A stretch of 35,861 bases of DNA from Acidobacteriota bacterium. Lineage in GTDB: Bacteria; Acidobacteriota; Holophagae; Thermotomaculales; Thermotomaculaceae. How positions within the stretch are numbered: position 1 is the first letter of the stretch; every line of letters begins with the position of its first letter. Location: positions 38,035-73,895 of the forward strand of contig JAADJC010000091.1 of the NCBI GenBank assembly GCA_013151025.1. The letters run 5' to 3'. Of this stretch, positions 34,810-35,861 are shown piece after piece. Under the pieces are notes generated by a model. It did no database searches and was not told where the DNA came from. It saw only the letters and a program-made list of their open reading frames with translations. Both the position numbers and the translations under genes were made by a program.

Positions 34810-35861
34810 TTGCTAAAAAAGATGAACAGCCCCTTAAGTCAGACAGGCAAAATCCACTATATCATTGCATTGGCACTCATATTGGGTTTAAGTTTTTTGC
34901 TTCGATGCTACAATTGGCAACAGGTTCTCTGGAGAGGCAAATTTATCCCGGATATGCCGGATGTTTATTATCATTTACGAATCCTTGAGTTGATTTTTCG
35001 GGGACACTTTTCTTCGCCGTTGTTCGACTGGTATCTCAATTATCCATTGGGTGGCTTAGTCTATTGGCCATTGGGCTTTGACTGGTTCATGTCTATAATT
35101 GGTCTTCCTGCCTACCTGTTAACTCATGATTTGCAATCAACCAATTTTATAATGGCGGCAGCAATCCCATTTTGGGGAACCGTATCTATTTACTTCCTGT
35201 ACAGGATTAACAGACGAGAACTAATTGATCCTTTTTTTGCTGTTATTCTGACATTACTCCCCACCGCCTCTCTCGTACTGGTTTCGAGCACTCGCTTCGG
35301 AAGAATTGACCAACAGGTTATGGAAATACTGGTTTATGCGGTTGTTCTGTTTTTACTTTTGTACCTGCTGGAAGTCCGGAACCGGAAAGCGTCAGTTGTA
35401 TTAGGTGTCATGCTGGGCTTGTCCCTGTGGATGTGGAATGGCAGTATTTTCCATGCGGCGCTGGTTTATAGCGCTTTCGCGGTTGCTTCCTTGAGTATTG
35501 ATTCAGAGTATATTTTGCAAAACTGGCGGGATACCGCCCTTGTGGCGTTTATCACCGGGTCACTTGTTGTCTTATTTTACGGGGCCGTTTGGATAACCCC
35601 GTTTTCCTCTATTTATCTTTCGTTGTTTCATATTGGATGCTTGTTCCTTGGGTTTTTGGGCCCCTTTCTTATAAAAAGGGGGAAAGCACTATCCAGACGA
35701 TATCACATTGGAGCTGTCCATTGGATTATCGGAGGGGCTTTCATTGCCTTTGTTTCTTTTCTCTGGTTCAGCCATTCGTCACAATTAATGGCTATTTTTC
35801 TGAAAAAAGACCCTGTTGCAGCTACATCCATGGAATCCTGGAGCCTTGTACAAATGTATGG
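34810..35861 (+). CDS. STT3/AglB/PglB-like oligosaccharyltransferase, partial (C-terminus off the window)
   Basis: The visible 350 residues are a multi-spanning membrane protein with about eight helices. FIPDMPDVYYHLRI after the first helix resembles the acidic first-loop motif (D-x-D/P-Y-Y) of STT3 proteins, and TRFGRIDQQVMEIL resembles the second-loop G-x-x-D-x-x-x-x-E motif. These residues bind the metal and activate the acceptor Asn. The family transfers lipid-linked glycans to Asn in N-x-S/T sequons on the outer face of the inner membrane. The start is TTG at 34810 because AGGAGGT lies exactly 7 bases upstream; the ATG at 34822 has no such site. The gene is more AT-rich than most of the window. 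A related GT-C glycosyltransferase such as a PMT-like enzyme cannot be excluded without the C-terminal WWDYG region. Confidence 0.8.
   Translation, partial: MLKKMNSPLSQTGKIHYIIALALILGLSFLLRCYNWQQVLWRGKFIPDMPDVYYHLRILELIFRGHFSSPLFDWYLNYPLGGLVYWPLGFDWFMSIIGLPAYLLTHDLQSTNFIMAAAIPFWGTVSIYFLYRINRRELIDPFFAVILTLLPTASLVLVSSTRFGRIDQQVMEILVYAVVLFLLLYLLEVRNRKASVVLGVMLGLSLWMWNGSIFHAALVYSAFAVASLSIDSEYILQNWRDTALVAFITGSLVVLFYGAVWITPFSSIYLSLFHIGCLFLGFLGPFLIKRGKALSRRYHIGAVHWIIGGAFIAFVSFLWFSHSSQLMAIFLKKDPVAATSMESWSLVQMY

Overview
The window looks like chromosomal DNA from a Gram-negative, diderm, moderately GC-rich bacterium. The evidence is a GT9 heptosyltransferase, strong Shine-Dalgarno sequences, many sigma70-type promoters with 17-bp spacers, a type IV pilin behind a sigma54-type promoter, ETF plus acyl-CoA dehydrogenase, and TypA/BipA. 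I cannot name the phylum. Several genes belong to families better known from archaea: GatE/GatD, the archaeal/fungal-type aspartate-semialdehyde dehydrogenase, and an STT3/AglB-like oligosaccharyltransferase. An uncultured or deep-branching bacterial lineage therefore seems likely. No rRNA, tRNA, CRISPR array, transposase or prophage was found.

Layout. 1-348: 5' part of a metallo-beta-lactamase-fold hydrolase (minus). 543-2084: secreted two-PA14-domain protein (minus). 2377-5530: a tight plus-strand operon of hot-dog thioesterase, endonuclease IV-like enzyme, ECF sigma factor, zinc-finger anti-sigma factor and a membrane protein with a bactofilin-like segment. 5821-6267: Hsp20 (minus). 6463-7200: short-chain dehydrogenase. 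7327-8415: heptosyltransferase (minus). 8567-12113: etfB-etfA-acyl-CoA dehydrogenase operon (minus). 12401-15755: gatE-gatD. 15941-22010: promoter, SAM-I-like riboswitch and a lysC-metY-metA-metF-asd operon. 22297-24114: typA (minus). 24395-26506: rhomboid protease and MgtE. 26668-27861: PLP aminotransferase, converging on a bactofilin/unknown-protein pair (27839-30065, minus). 30318-31301: argF (minus). 31521-33018: TauE/SafE permease and GNAT (minus). 33292-33492: a YD/RHS-like fragment. 33494-35861: sigma54-controlled pilin, GtrA protein and an STT3-like oligosaccharyltransferase cut by the window edge.

How the genes work together. The methionine block runs from aspartate to aspartyl phosphate and semialdehyde (LysC, Asd), activates homoserine (MetA), sulfhydrylates it (MetY) and supplies methyl-folate (MetF). 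All five genes sit behind one putative SAM sensor. GatDE would make Gln-tRNA(Gln) by transamidation. The etf/acd operon is a complete electron-transferring acyl-CoA oxidation module. The pilin, GtrA and oligosaccharyltransferase genes form a plausible glycosylated surface-filament locus.

The most unusual non-coding signal is a family of intergenic elements at about 407-529, 2209-2314, 5541-5630, 5649-5743, 22148-22300, 30152-30300 and 33102-33218. Their arms are built from degenerate 6-, 7- or 8-base tandem words, often inverted around a short core. Several copies share a GARGGAAA box or a core resembling AAAACCRGGGARTTGGC. I know of no named family that fits them.
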